DNA of 64,000 nt from Nocardia coubleae NBRC 108252 (GCF_001612805.1 NZ_BDBD01000011.1:1178001-1242000); one strand, 5' to 3'; counted from the first letter of the stretch, positions 54,320 through 63,255 are shown. Notes: generated from the letters alone by a model not told the origin. Numbers and translations are program-made.

Positions 54320-55681
54320 ATGCCGGGTCATCGGTTGGGAGGTGTCCGCGCGGCGGCGACGCTGGCGGACCTGGGGTTCGCCGGATTCGCCGCGGGCGTC
54401 ATCGCCCGTCGCCGCAGGATGATGGGAATACTGGAACGCACGCAGGCGGACGGTCGTGCCGTCCGGCGGATGCATGCGCTGCGTGACGAATTCGGTTCGG
54501 GGCCGGTGGAATTGGTCTTGCCCGGCCGACGGGTGGTCGTGGTCACCGATCCCGCCGATGTGGGCCGGGTGCTGGCGCAAGCACCGTCGCCGTTCGATCC
54601 GGCGAATCGGGAGAAGCGCGCCGCATTGCGCCAATTCCAGCCGCACGGTGTCCTGATCTCGGAGGGTCCCATCCGCAAGGAGCGCCGGGCGGTGAACGAA
54701 GCCGCTCTCGAGACCGGCCGTCCGCTGCACCGGCTGGCGACCCCGTTCGCCGAGGTCATCGCCGACGAAGCGGCCAGGATGCTGGCGGCGGCCTCGTCGA
54801 CCGGCACGCTGGACGCCGCACAGTTCACCACCGCCTGGTGGCGGCTGGTCCGTCGGCTGGTCCTCGGCTCCTCAGCGCGCGAGGACCACGACATCACCGA
54901 TCGGCTGTGGCAGCTGCGTTCGGCCGCCAACTGGTCATTTCTCGTGCCACAACGCAGGCGCTCGGGCGAGAAGTTCTCCGAGAGCCTCTACCGCTATGCC
55001 GAATCAGCGGAGAAGGACAGCCTCCTGGGGGCGCTCACCGAGGTATCCGCTTCCGGCGCAACCGATCCCGTCGGCCAGGTGCCGCATTGGCTGTTCGCCT
55101 TCGACGCGGCGGGGATGGCACTGAGTCGCGCGGTGGCATTGCTGGCCACCCATCCCGATCAGCGCGCCGCGGCCGTCGCCGAGGCACAGCACGCCACGAC
55201 TCCGGCGACGCTCCCCTACCTCCGGGCATGTGTCCTGGAATCGGTGCGGCTGTGGCCGACGACGCCGCTCATCCTGCGCGACGTCACCGAGGACACCGCC
55301 TGGCGCGACGACGAGCAGCGTTTCACCACCGAGGCCGGTGCGGCGCTCCTGATCGCCGCCGTCGCGTTCCACCGTGACCCGCGGTCGCTTCCGTTCGCCG
55401 ACGATTTCGTTCCCGACATCTGGTTGGACGGCCGCGCGAAGGACTACCCGCAGTTGGTGCCGTTCAGCGCCGGACCAGCCGCCTGCCCCGGGCAGGACCT
55501 GGTGCTGTTCGTCACCAGTACCCTGCTCGGGGAAATGCTGCGCGCGGCGCGGTTCGAGCTGACCTCGACCCCATCTCTCGATCCGTCGACCCCCTTGCCG
55601 TTCACCCTGAACAACTTCGGCCTCGAATTCCGCGTGGAATCCCGGCACGACGCGCCGATCCTGAACAAGTCCATGTCCTGA
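54320..55681 (+). CDS. Cytochrome P450 with atypical I-helix
   Basis: The 453-residue product has the K-helix ExxR in CVLESVRLWPTTPLI and the heme loop LVPFSAGPAACPGQDLVLFV with its cysteine. The I-helix, normally AGxDT, reads FAFDAAGMALSRAV, lacking the acid-alcohol pair used for proton delivery. The segment between I and K helices is short. It is soluble, with no membrane anchor. AGGAGGT stands 4 bases ahead of ATG 54320. No ferredoxin or reductase is encoded nearby. Substrate is unknown; a peroxygenase-like or non-hydroxylating reaction is possible. Confidence 0.88.
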   Translation: MPGHRLGGVRAAATLADLGFAGFAAGVIARRRRMMGILERTQADGRAVRRMHALRDEFGSGPVELVLPGRRVVVVTDPADVGRVLAQAPSPFDPANREKRAALRQFQPHGVLISEGPIRKERRAVNEAALETGRPLHRLATPFAEVIADEAARMLAAASSTGTLDAAQFTTAWWRLVRRLVLGSSAREDHDITDRLWQLRSAANWSFLVPQRRRSGEKFSESLYRYAESAEKDSLLGALTEVSASGATDPVGQVPHWLFAFDAAGMALSRAVALLATHPDQRAAAVAEAQHATTPATLPYLRACVLESVRLWPTTPLILRDVTEDTAWRDDEQRFTTEAGAALLIAAVAFHRDPRSLPFADDFVPDIWLDGRAKDYPQLVPFSAGPAACPGQDLVLFVTSTLLGEMLRAARFELTSTPSLDPSTPLPFTLNNFGLEFRVESRHDAPILNKSMS

Positions 55682-55711
55682 CCCGATCGGCGGCAGCGAA
55701 CAGGAGGTTTC

Positions 55712-56731
55712 GTGCGCTTACGGCGAAGCACTCCCTACGGCCCCGGGATCCGGCGAGTCACCCGGGGTCGTGGTTTCTCCTACCTGACCACCGACGGCGA
55801 ACGCGTCTCGGACGAAGACCTCCTCGAGCGGATCAACGGCCTGGTGATTCCGCCCGCGTGGCGCAAGGTGTGGATCTGCCCGCACGCCAACGGTCATATC
55901 CAGGCGATCGGTGTCGATGCCGCCGGCCGCCGCCAATACCTGTATCACGAGCAGTGGCGCCGGGAGCGCGACGAGGAGAAGTTCGACCGCGTCCTCGATC
56001 TGGCTGCTCGCCTGCCTCCGCTGCGCGACCGGCTGACCGCCGATGTGCGCCGCTCCGGCCTGCACCGGCACCGGGTGGAGGCCGTGGCCATCGGGTTGAT
56101 CGACCTCGGGGTGTTCCGGGTCGGCGGCGAGGAGTACGCCGAGGAGAACGGCACCCGAGGCGTCGCCACGCTGCTGCGCGAACAGGTGCGCGTCGAGGGC
56201 GAGCAGATGCTGTTCGACTATGTCGCCAAGGGCGGTCTGCGGCGTCGCGTCCGGATACACGACGCCGATCTGGCCCGCGCTGTCACTTCGCTGCGGCGCA
56301 GCCGCGCGGATTCGCCCCGGCTACTGGTCTACCGCGACAAGAACGGCTACCGAGAACTGCATGCCGACGACATCAACGCCCGCTTCAAAACACTCACCGA
56401 AACGGACTGCACCGTCAAGGACCTCCGGACCTGGCAGGCCACCGTGCTGGCCGCCGAGGGATTCGCGCAGGCCGAACCCCCGACCTCCGAGCGTGCGCGC
56501 AAGCGGGCCGAACGCGCCGTGATCACCGAAGTCGCTGCCGCACTGGGCAATACCCCCGCCGTCGCCCGCGCCTCCTATGTCGACCCGAGGATCGCCGAAG
56601 CGTACGCCGAGGGCGTCACGATTTCCCGAGCGCTGGACAGAGCCGCCCGCGCCGCCGAGAGCGAGCGCCGAGCAATCATCGAACGGGCAGTACTCCGACT
56701 GCTCCGGCGCGCCACCCACCGCGGGCATTGA
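55712..56731 (+). CDS. DNA topoisomerase IB
   Basis: The 339-residue product matches the small poxvirus-like bacterial type IB topoisomerases. The N-terminal domain has YGPGIRRVTRGRGFSYL and the PPAWRKVWICPHANGHIQAI segment. The catalytic domain has RRSGLHRHRVEAVAIGLIDL, FRVGGEEYAEENGTRGVATL, KDLRTWQATVLA and the nucleophile Y289 in RASYVDPR. It relaxes supercoils through a 3'-phosphotyrosine. GGAGG precedes GTG 55712. It is 30 bases after the P450 gene. Confidence 0.92.
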   Translation: MRLRRSTPYGPGIRRVTRGRGFSYLTTDGERVSDEDLLERINGLVIPPAWRKVWICPHANGHIQAIGVDAAGRRQYLYHEQWRRERDEEKFDRVLDLAARLPPLRDRLTADVRRSGLHRHRVEAVAIGLIDLGVFRVGGEEYAEENGTRGVATLLREQVRVEGEQMLFDYVAKGGLRRRVRIHDADLARAVTSLRRSRADSPRLLVYRDKNGYRELHADDINARFKTLTETDCTVKDLRTWQATVLAAEGFAQAEPPTSERARKRAERAVITEVAAALGNTPAVARASYVDPRIAEAYAEGVTISRALDRAARAAESERRAIIERAVLRLLRRATHRGH

Positions 56732-56825
56732 TCCCCGGCTCCGTCGGCCGGCGTTCCCGCGATTCGTCACGAGGCAGCCGGGTATTGCGCCCCGGGGGAT
56801 ACGACGACGAGCGGAAAGGAACATC

Positions 56826-57083
56826 ATGAGCACCACCGAAACCGGTCGCTACACCGGAACCAAAGACAAAGACTACGACCTCATCTGGTTCGTCGAGGCC
56901 TGCCTGAGCAACGCACTGCGGATGGAGCAGTACAGCGCCGACGCCGAAAGCTCCGGCGACAGCGAACTCGCGGAATTCTTCCGGCGCGCCCTACACGAGA
57001 GCCGCAAGGGCGCCGAAGAGGGCAAGGAGCTGCTCACCCGCCGCCTGGTCGGCGAACGAGGCAACACCACACCGGGGCAGTGA
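56826..57083 (+). CDS. Small acidic helical protein, function unknown
   Basis: The 85-residue product is mostly helical: LIWFVEACLSNALRMEQYSA, then ELAEFFRRALHESRKGAEEG. The pattern recalls small ferritin-like or stress-associated helical proteins, but no metal motif is clear. GGAAAGGA precedes the ATG. It stands between the topoisomerase and the MarR-fadD operon. Confidence 0.65.
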   Translation: MSTTETGRYTGTKDKDYDLIWFVEACLSNALRMEQYSADAESSGDSELAEFFRRALHESRKGAEEGKELLTRRLVGERGNTTPGQ

Positions 57084-57105
57084 ACAGCTAGGCCCCGGCC
57101 GGGGA

Positions 57106-57111
57106 TATAGT
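57106..57111 (+). promoter_or_regulatory. -10 element TATAGT of the MarR-fadD operon
   Basis: TATAGT is followed by six bases and ATG 57118, so the transcript is leaderless. This favours ATG 57118 over GTG 57115. Confidence 0.5.
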
Positions 57112-57124
57112 TGCGTGATGCAAC
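57110..57124. promoter_or_regulatory. Dyad GTTGC-N5-GCAAC across the MarR start codon
   Basis: The exact 5-bp inverted repeat spans the -10 edge, the predicted transcription start and the ATG. It is well placed for autorepression. Confidence 0.45.
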
Positions 57125-57573
57125 ACCAGTCGGGTGGATGGTCGCCCGAGCTCGTCGCGGTGCACGACGCGCTCACGCAGATCGTCCGCGAAGCCATCGC
57201 GGCGCGGCCCGCGTCGGAGGGGATACCGTCGTTCGCGCAGCGATCGGCGCTGTCCTACATCGAACGGAATCCGGGCTGTCGTGCCACCGAGCTGGCCGAA
57301 GCTTTCGGCGTGCACCGCTCGACGGTGTCACGACAGCTGCGGACCTGCGTCGACGCGGGCTGGGTGGCGGCGGGCGAGGGAAATTCCCGTGCGGGCTACC
57401 CGCTGACGCTCACCGCGTCGGGCCGCCGCGCGCATCGAGCCGCGATCGAACACGACCTCATGCTGCTCGAGGAGCGGATGAGCGACTGGACTGCCGACGA
57501 CATCACCGACTTCGCGCACGCCTTGCGGCGATTCCAGCGACCCGACCAGCCCCTTGGAGGCGAGCATGCGTGA
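57118..57573 (+). CDS. MarR-family regulator in operon with the acyl-CoA ligase
   Basis: The 151-residue product has a winged HTH (ALSYIERNPGCRATELAEAF, then GVHRSTVSRQLRTCVDAGWV) with flanking dimer helices. Its 3' end overlaps the fadD start by eight bases, so the two are co-translated and it probably controls fadD in response to a fatty acid or acyl-CoA. The dyad at its own start codon suggests autoregulation. Confidence 0.85.
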   Translation: MQHQSGGWSPELVAVHDALTQIVREAIAARPASEGIPSFAQRSALSYIERNPGCRATELAEAFGVHRSTVSRQLRTCVDAGWVAAGEGNSRAGYPLTLTASGRRAHRAAIEHDLMLLEERMSDWTADDITDFAHALRRFQRPDQPLGGEHA

Positions 57574-59371
57574 GTTCACCACGCCGGCCACGTTCACCAT
57601 CGCCGAGGACGAGACCATCGTCGGCTCGGTCTACACCCAGGCCGAACAGTTCCCGCGGCGGGTGCTGTTCTCCCGTCCCGTCGGGGACCGCTGGGTCGAC
57701 GTCACCGCGGCCGAGTTCGCGCGGCTGGTGTCCGCGGCGGCGAAAGGCTTGATCGCCAACGGTATTCAGGCGGGCGATCGGGTGGTACTCGCGTCGGCGA
57801 CGCGCTTCGAGTGGACGCTGTTCGATTTCGCGATCTGGGCCGCCGGCGCGGTCACCGTTCCCGTCTACGACTCGTCCTCCGCCGAGCAGGTGCGGTGGAT
57901 CCTCGAGGATTCCGGTGCGGCGCTTGCCATCGTGGAGACCGCACGGCACAAGGATCTGCTCGCGAACGCACCGGCAACGCTGCGCCGGTCCCTGGTCATC
58001 GACGACGGCGCCGAGGCGCTGCTGATCGCCGAGGGCACCGACCGCTCCGACGACTCCCTGCGGGAACGGCTCGAGGGCCTGCGCGCCGACGGCCTCGCCT
58101 CCCTGGTGTACACCTCCGGCACCACCGGTCGTCCCAAAGGCTGCATGCTCACCCATCGCAACTTCCTGTCGGAGGTGCGCGGCATCCTGACCGCGAGCAT
58201 CGGTGAGGTCGCCCGCCCGGGACAGCGGATGCTCACTTTCCTGCCGCTCGCGCACGTGCTGGCCAGGGCGGTGTCGCTGGCCGCGTTCGAGGCCGGGATG
58301 ACGCAGGCGCACTGGGCGGACTTCAAGACCATCACCGGTCAGTTCACCCGCTTCCGCCCGCACACGATCCTCGGCGTGCCACGCGTGTTCGAGAAGGTGC
58401 GCGACGGCGCCGAGAAGAAGGCACGCGACGGCGGCGGGATCAAGGCGGCCGTCTTCCGGTTCGCCGAGCAGACCGCGGTCCGGTGGAGTGAAAACCTCGA
58501 CCACACCGGCGGATTCGCGCGCACGCCCTCGCTGTTGCTGCGTGCCGAGTACGCCCTGTGCGACCGGCTGGTGTACACCCCGCTGCGGGCCGCGCTGGGT
58601 GGTGATTGCGAGTTCGTCATCTCCGGCGGCGGCGCGTTGACGCCTCGGCTCGGGCACTTCTTCCGAGGTGTCGGTGTTCCGGTGTACGAGGGCTACGGCC
58701 TGACCGAATCCACCGCCGCGCACTGTGTGAACGTGCCGGGTGCGGTGAAGATCGGCACGGTGGGACAACCGTTGGGCGGCAACGCTGTTCGCATCGCCGA
58801 GGACGGCGAGATCGAGGTGTCCGGTGGCGTCGTGTTCGCCGGGTACTGGCGCAGCGAGGAAGCTACCGCCGCCGCGCTGACCGACGGGTGGTTGCGCACC
58901 GGCGACCTCGGCGCCATCGACGACGACGGGTTCCTGTCGATCACCGGGCGTAAGAAGGACCTCCTCGTCACGGCGGGCGGCAAGAACGTCTCGCCCGGCC
59001 CGATGGAGGATCGCATCCGTTCGCACGCGCTGATCTCGCAAGCGGTGGTGGTCGGCGACGGTCGCTCGTTCATCACCGCGCTCATCACCATCGACCCGGA
59101 GACGTTCACCGGATGGAAGGAAGCGGCCGATCGACCGGCCGAGGCGGCCGTCGCCGATCTCCGTACGGATCCGGCGCTGCTCGCCGAGGTGCAGCAGGCG
59201 ATCGACGATGCCAACAGCACCGTCTCTCATGCCGAATCCATCAAGAAGTTCGTCGTCCTCGACCGCGACCTGACCGAGGAGTCGGGCGAACTCACCGCCA
59301 CGCTCAAGGTGAAGCGGCACGTGGTCGCCGAGCGGTTCGCCGATGAGATCGACGGCATGTACCGGGTCTGA
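57566..59371 (+). CDS. Long-chain fatty acid-CoA ligase, FadD15-like
   Basis: The 601-residue product is an adenylate-forming enzyme. The AMP motif is LVYTSGTTGRPKGCMLTHRN (about 180-199), the Y-G-x-T-E motif is VYEGYGLTESTAAH, the hinge is LRTGDLGAIDDDGFLSITGR, and the catalytic-lysine tail is GELTATLKVKRHVV. Length and N-terminus (MREFTTPATFTIAEDETIVG) resemble mycobacterial FadD15. It activates fatty acids with ATP and CoA for degradation or lipid synthesis. TTGGAGG precedes the ATG. Confidence 0.9.
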   Translation: MREFTTPATFTIAEDETIVGSVYTQAEQFPRRVLFSRPVGDRWVDVTAAEFARLVSAAAKGLIANGIQAGDRVVLASATRFEWTLFDFAIWAAGAVTVPVYDSSSAEQVRWILEDSGAALAIVETARHKDLLANAPATLRRSLVIDDGAEALLIAEGTDRSDDSLRERLEGLRADGLASLVYTSGTTGRPKGCMLTHRNFLSEVRGILTASIGEVARPGQRMLTFLPLAHVLARAVSLAAFEAGMTQAHWADFKTITGQFTRFRPHTILGVPRVFEKVRDGAEKKARDGGGIKAAVFRFAEQTAVRWSENLDHTGGFARTPSLLLRAEYALCDRLVYTPLRAALGGDCEFVISGGGALTPRLGHFFRGVGVPVYEGYGLTESTAAHCVNVPGAVKIGTVGQPLGGNAVRIAEDGEIEVSGGVVFAGYWRSEEATAAALTDGWLRTGDLGAIDDDGFLSITGRKKDLLVTAGGKNVSPGPMEDRIRSHALISQAVVVGDGRSFITALITIDPETFTGWKEAADRPAEAAVADLRTDPALLAEVQQAIDDANSTVSHAESIKKFVVLDRDLTEESGELTATLKVKRHVVAERFADEIDGMYRV

Positions 59372-59437
59372 GAGCCGATCCGCAGGGCACCGGCGCCGCG
59401 TGGGCGACGACGAGATCCCCGACGTCGCCGACAGCGA

Positions 59438-59728
59438 TCAGGCGCCCAGCAAGCGGACTTCGCTGTCCAGCAGGGCCGCCTGTTCGGTCAGCGCGGTCGG
59501 GTCCGGGTTCGCGCCGAGCCGCCGCTGAACCTCCGCCCGGCTGACGACGACCATCCCGCTCTGCTCGTCCTCTGATCCCGGGACGACCCGCACCCGTCCA
59601 CCTTCGAGAACCAGGCAGGCCTGCGCGTCGTCGGCGCCCAGCAGTTCTCGCAACATGTCGACGGTGACCAAGTCCTCGGCCGCGCTCGCAGGTGACGGTG
59701 TGGTGCCATTTTGCTCGTCAGTTGCCAT
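59438..59728 (-). CDS. Small protein of unknown function
   Basis: The 96-residue product has a polar start (ATDEQNGTTPSPASAAEDLV) and a compact alpha/beta part (TVDMLRELLGADDAQACLVL and EDEQSGMVVVSRAEVQRRLG). It has no signal peptide or known motif. ATG 59728 is used; the longer frame to 59917 is rich in rare-looking composition and probably non-coding. No good ribosome site is visible. Confidence 0.5.
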   Translation of the reverse strand: MATDEQNGTTPSPASAAEDLVTVDMLRELLGADDAQACLVLEGGRVRVVPGSEDEQSGMVVVSRAEVQRRLGANPDPTALTEQAALLDSEVRLLGA

Positions 59729-60056
59729 GGTGTGCGCTTGCCCAGACGGCAACCACCGAAACACCGGCGTTCCATCGACCCGCGCACGGGACGGGAGCGA
59801 CTCGAAAAGGTCCTGACCGAGGAGCACAATCGGAGGTGGAGAGAGCGTCGAGGTCTGCGGTCCCCGCCGCTCGCTCCACCAGGCAGGAGTGTAGCAATCC
59901 TGTTGCCCGACAACCACTTTCGTGTCTCAACTCACCCGTTGGACGGGACCGGATCCCTGCGCTTCCGGACGAGAACCCGTTTCAGCGCCGCGTCGGCTGC
60001 GCCGACACGCCTCGCAGCGCGGCGGATCGGCGCGGCGGACCTCTACCCTCTGATCG
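59729..60056. other. Intergenic region
   Basis: This 328-base gap between divergent genes shows no convincing ORF or RNA gene. The only element I can name is the -10 TACCCT near its right end. Confidence 0.5.
60044..60049 (+). promoter_or_regulatory. -10 element TACCCT, leaderless start of the decarboxylase gene
   Basis: TACCCT is followed by seven bases and GTG 60057, supporting that start over ATG 60120. Confidence 0.45.
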
Positions 60057-61547
60057 GTGGCGACCACCCCGCGCGTTGCTCCAGCACATCAGCATGTCCT
60101 CGCACCCGTTCCCCCGCATATGACGGCTGCCCAATTCCGGGCGCACGGCCGGGCCGTGGTGGACTGGGTGGCCGACTACTGGGAGCGGGTGGAGTCGTTG
60201 CCGGTGCGGTCGAGCGTCGTTCCCGGTGAGGTCCGCGCACAACTGCCTGCCGAGCCGCCCGAGACCGGCGAACCGTTCGAGGCACTGCTCGCCGACATGG
60301 ATCGGATCGTCGTGCCCGGCTCGACACACTGGCAGCATCCCGGCTTCCTCGCCTACTACCCGAGCGGGGCGTCGGGCCCCTCGGCGCTGGCCGAACTGCT
60401 GATCTCCGGATTGGGCGTACAGGGCATGCTCTGGCAGACCGCACCGGCGTGCACCGAGCTGGAACAGCTCGTTCTCGACTGGCTGGCCGGTTTGATCGGG
60501 CTACCCGAGCGTTTCACCTTCGCGGGCGGCGGTGGCGGTGTGGTGCAGGACGGCGCGAGCACCGCGATGCTGATCGCCCTGCTGGCCGCCCTGCAGCGGG
60601 CGTCGGGCGGACAGGTCGCGCGTGCGGGCGTCGAGCGTGGCCGCTACGTCGTCTACACCTCGGCCGAAGCGAACTGCGGCTTCGAAAAAGCCACGCGGAT
60701 AACGGGTCTCGGTACCAGCGCCATCCGCTTCGTCGACACCCGCGCGGACCTGTCGATGGACCCGATGGCACTGCGTACGGCGATGGCACACGACGCCGCG
60801 GCCGGCCGGATACCCGTGCTGGTGATGGCGACGGTCGGCACCACCTCCACGGGCGCCATCGACCCGGTTCCCCTCATCGGCCCGGTCTGTCGCGAATTCG
60901 GCGCCTGGTTGCACGTGGACGCGGCGTACGCGGGCGTGGCCGCGATGTGCCCGGAGCTGCGCTGGGTCAACGACGGCGTGGCGGACTTCGCCGATTCCTA
61001 CGCGACCAATCCGCACAAATGGTTGCTCACCGCCTTGGAATTCGACGCCTGCTACCTAGCCGACCGCTCGGCGCTGACGGACGTGCTGTCGGTACTGCCG
61101 GAATACCTGCGCAACAGCGCGACGGAGTCCGGTGCGGTGGTGGACTATCGGGATTGGCAACTGCCGGTGGGCCGCCGGTTCCGGGCACTGAAGTTGTGGG
61201 CGGTGATCCGCTGGTACGGCGCGTCCGGTTTGCGCGAGCACATTCGCTACAGCGTGTCGGCGGCGCAGCAGTTCGCGGCGTGGGTCGAGGCCGACGACCG
61301 GTTCGACGTGCTCGCGCCGCATCCGCTGTCGGTGATCTGTTTCCGCCTGCGCGCCGCCGACGACGTCAACCGGGCCCTGCTGGACGCTGTCAACGGGACG
61401 GGCCGGGTCCTGTTGTCGCACACCATGATTCGCGGGCAGTTCGCTCTTCGCGTGGCGATCGGTGGCTGCGCGACCCGCCTCGAACACGTGGCAACAGCAT
61501 GGGAGCTGTTGAGCGAGTGGGCCGATATCGTCGCCGGGCCGAACTGA
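60057..61547 (+). CDS. PLP-dependent group II amino acid decarboxylase
   Basis: The 496-residue product matches aromatic-L-amino-acid-decarboxylase-type enzymes: HPGFLAYYPSGASGPSALAE, the VMATVGTTSTGAIDPV loop, HVDAAYAG with the PLP-binding aspartate, and the Schiff-base lysine K321 in ATNPHKWLLT. HTMIRGQFALRVAIGG near the end is also conserved. It would convert an aromatic or related amino acid to its amine. No transporter or partner gene is adjacent, so the substrate is open. Confidence 0.9.
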   Translation: MATTPRVAPAHQHVLAPVPPHMTAAQFRAHGRAVVDWVADYWERVESLPVRSSVVPGEVRAQLPAEPPETGEPFEALLADMDRIVVPGSTHWQHPGFLAYYPSGASGPSALAELLISGLGVQGMLWQTAPACTELEQLVLDWLAGLIGLPERFTFAGGGGGVVQDGASTAMLIALLAALQRASGGQVARAGVERGRYVVYTSAEANCGFEKATRITGLGTSAIRFVDTRADLSMDPMALRTAMAHDAAAGRIPVLVMATVGTTSTGAIDPVPLIGPVCREFGAWLHVDAAYAGVAAMCPELRWVNDGVADFADSYATNPHKWLLTALEFDACYLADRSALTDVLSVLPEYLRNSATESGAVVDYRDWQLPVGRRFRALKLWAVIRWYGASGLREHIRYSVSAAQQFAAWVEADDRFDVLAPHPLSVICFRLRAADDVNRALLDAVNGTGRVLLSHTMIRGQFALRVAIGGCATRLEHVATAWELLSEWADIVAGPN

Positions 61548-61553
61548 TGCCCG

Positions 61554-61588
61554 ACGAGCGTCGCCGGAGGGATTCCGGCGACGCTCGT
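61554..61588. terminator. Strong bidirectional hairpin
   Basis: ACGAGCGTCGCCGGA and TCCGGCGACGCTCGT pair over 15 bp with loop GGGAT, filling the gap between the convergent decarboxylase and secreted-protein genes. Confidence 0.85.
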
Positions 61589-61592
61589 GGCG

Positions 61593-62141
61593 TCAGTGCA
61601 CGGTGAACGTGCCGGTCAGCGCCGCTTCGGTGACCCCGGGACAGGTTTGTTCGGTGGTCACGGTGTTGTCGTCGGTGGCGGAGTGCCCGGCGAGCGTGCC
61701 GGAGTCGATGGTGATCGGGAAGGTGGCCGGGCCACCACCTTTGGACTTGGTCTGGTTGCCCGCGGCTTTGCTGCTGGTGGTGCTCGTGCTGCCGTCGGAC
61801 CAGGTGATGGTGCCCGTGCCCTCGTGCACGGTCACCTTCCCCTCGCAGGAGGCCACCTCGGTGCCCTGCTCCGCCATGCTCACGGGGTACGGCCCACCCT
61901 CGTCGACGGCGGACCCCGCGCAGTCGGTGAACTCGGTGGTGGCCGACCACTCGACGCGGGTCGGCTTCTCCCCCAGCCCGTCGCCCGCCCAGGAGACGGT
62001 GCCGTTCTGGGTGCAGGTGATGATCGGCTCCGCCTGGTTCGCACCGGGTGGCGCGGCGATGCCCGGTGCGGCGAACGGGACGAGCCCGATCGACGCGGTG
62101 GCGAGAACAACGGCTCCGGTCAGACGATATCGGGTGAACAT
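61593..62141 (-). CDS. Secreted protein of unknown function
   Basis: The 182-residue product has a signal peptide (MFTRYRLTGAVVLATASIGL, ending GIAAPPG). The mature part is rich in Thr, Ser and Gly with four cysteines (ITCTQ, DCAG, SCEG, TCPG) spaced for two disulfides. It reads as an all-beta domain (VTVHEGTGTITWSDGSTSTT). It resembles actinobacterial secreted hypotheticals of no known role. AGAGGAG precedes the ATG. Confidence 0.7.
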   Translation of the reverse strand: MFTRYRLTGAVVLATASIGLVPFAAPGIAAPPGANQAEPIITCTQNGTVSWAGDGLGEKPTRVEWSATTEFTDCAGSAVDEGGPYPVSMAEQGTEVASCEGKVTVHEGTGTITWSDGSTSTTSSKAAGNQTKSKGGGPATFPITIDSGTLAGHSATDDNTVTTEQTCPGVTEAALTGTFTVH

Positions 62142-62292
62142 TCGTCTCCTCTGTCGTTCCTGCTGGGCTGATGAACGCCCGAGACAGTACTTCGCCGCCG
62201 CTCGGCTCCCACCTCACCACCCTCCCCGGGTCCACACCGAGTCGAACCCGCAACAACACCGTTGCCGACCGGAACCTGTCGGTGCCCGGCGC

Positions 62293-62298
62293 TATTCT
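62293..62298 (+). promoter_or_regulatory. -10 element TATTCT, leaderless start of the DUF1905 gene
   Basis: TATTCT is followed by six bases and ATG 62305. Confidence 0.5.
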
Positions 62299-62304
62299 GC
62301 GCGC

Positions 62305-62604
62305 ATGAAGCCGTGGGAGTACGAATTCGCCGCCGAGGTCTGGCAGGCACCAGGCGCCACCTGGCATTTCGTCGCGGTCCCCGAGCCGGTCGCCGACGAT
62401 ATCGCCGACCGGCATCCCCGCACCGGACCCGGTTTCGGCGCCGTCCCGGTCACGGCCTCTGTCGGCGCGACCACCTGGTCGACATCGGTGTTCCCGGACA
62501 AGAAGCGCGGCACATACATCCTGCCCATGAAGAAGCCGGTCCTGCAGGCCGAAGAGCTGGCCGAGGGCGATACCGCACACGTGCGGCTGCGCACCGGCCG
62601 GTAA
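62305..62604 (+). CDS. DUF1905-family protein
   Basis: The 99-residue product matches the small beta-barrel DUF1905 family: YEFAAEVWQAPGATWHFVAV, GFGAVPVTASVGATTWSTSV, FPDKKRGTYILPMKKPVLQA and the final GDTAHVRLRTGR. Function is unknown. The longer frame upstream belongs to the antisense of the secreted protein. It converges on the TetR gene with 9 bases between. Confidence 0.85.
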   Translation: MKPWEYEFAAEVWQAPGATWHFVAVPEPVADDIADRHPRTGPGFGAVPVTASVGATTWSTSVFPDKKRGTYILPMKKPVLQAEELAEGDTAHVRLRTGR

Positions 62605-62613
62605 GCGAGCGCA

Positions 62614-63183
62614 TCACGCCGGACGCGAGCGCGTCCCGCGCACGATGACACCAACCACCGTGCGCACATACGACTCGCTGAACCCTTCACCGCGCAGCAC
62701 GAGATGCGTCCACAACGAACCCGCGAGCAGGTCGACGACGACCGCCGGATCGAGTCCGGCCGGGATCTCACCCCGTGCGGCGGCGCGGTCGAAGATCACC
62801 TGCTCGCGTTCGAGCCGATCGCTGAAGAAGCGATGCCCCACCGAGGCGAGCTCGGGGCGTGAGGCCGACGCGGACAGGACCGCTGTGACGATGGGCGAGG
62901 TGTCCTCGGCGGTCAGCAGCCGGCCGATCTCGAGCCCGAGCGCGGTGAGGTCACCTTCGAAGGTGCCGGTGTCGGGAATCGAAATGCGCAGGGGCGCGGC
63001 AACAGTCAGCGCCGCGGCGAGCAGCGCGTCTTTCGACGGCCACCAGCGGTAGAGCGTCGTCTTGTTGACACCGGACCGTCGGGCGACCGCCTCCATCGTC
63101 AGGTCGTCGTAGCCGTCCCGGGCCAGCAACTCCAGAGCACAGAGGTAGATGGTTTCGGCTTTTCGCGGGCCCGAGGTCGTCAC
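62614..63183 (-). CDS. TetR-family regulator of the divergent hydrolase
   Basis: The 189-residue product has an N-terminal HTH (ALELLARDGYDDLTMEAVAR, then RSGVNKTTLYRWWPSKDALL) and a TetR C-terminal helical domain. GTG 63183 is chosen because TATTGT (63191-63196) stands seven bases ahead and the upstream TTG 63204 lies inside the operator palindrome. Two identical 18-bp palindromes separate it from the hydrolase gene, so autorepression and repression of the hydrolase are likely. Confidence 0.87.
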   Translation of the reverse strand: MTTSGPRKAETIYLCALELLARDGYDDLTMEAVARRSGVNKTTLYRWWPSKDALLAAALTVAAPLRISIPDTGTFEGDLTALGLEIGRLLTAEDTSPIVTAVLSASASRPELASVGHRFFSDRLEREQVIFDRAAARGEIPAGLDPAVVVDLLAGSLWTHLVLRGEGFSESYVRTVVGVIVRGTRSRPA

Positions 63184-63190
63184 CCGCCCA

Positions 63191-63196
63191 ACAATA
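63191..63196 (-). promoter_or_regulatory. -10 element TATTGT of the TetR gene
   Basis: On the minus strand it directly abuts palindrome 1, followed by seven bases and GTG 63183. Confidence 0.5.
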
Positions 63197-63214
63197 CAAC
63201 GCAACGTTGCGTTG
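63197..63214. promoter_or_regulatory. TetR operator, palindrome 1
   Basis: CAACGCAACGTTGCGTTG is a perfect 18-bp palindrome lying next to the TetR -10. Confidence 0.75.
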
Positions 63215-63237
63215 CATCGTCAGCAGAGGTACCTTTG

Positions 63238-63255
63238 CAACGCAACGTTGCGTTG
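63238..63255. promoter_or_regulatory. TetR operator, palindrome 2
   Basis: It is identical to palindrome 1 with centres 41 bases apart, and directly abuts TATTAC (63256-63261), the likely -10 of the hydrolase gene. Confidence 0.75.

Noticed and set aside
57503-59320. 605-codon minus-strand open frame
   Set aside because: It is the antisense of the fadD15-like gene with no domain of its own.
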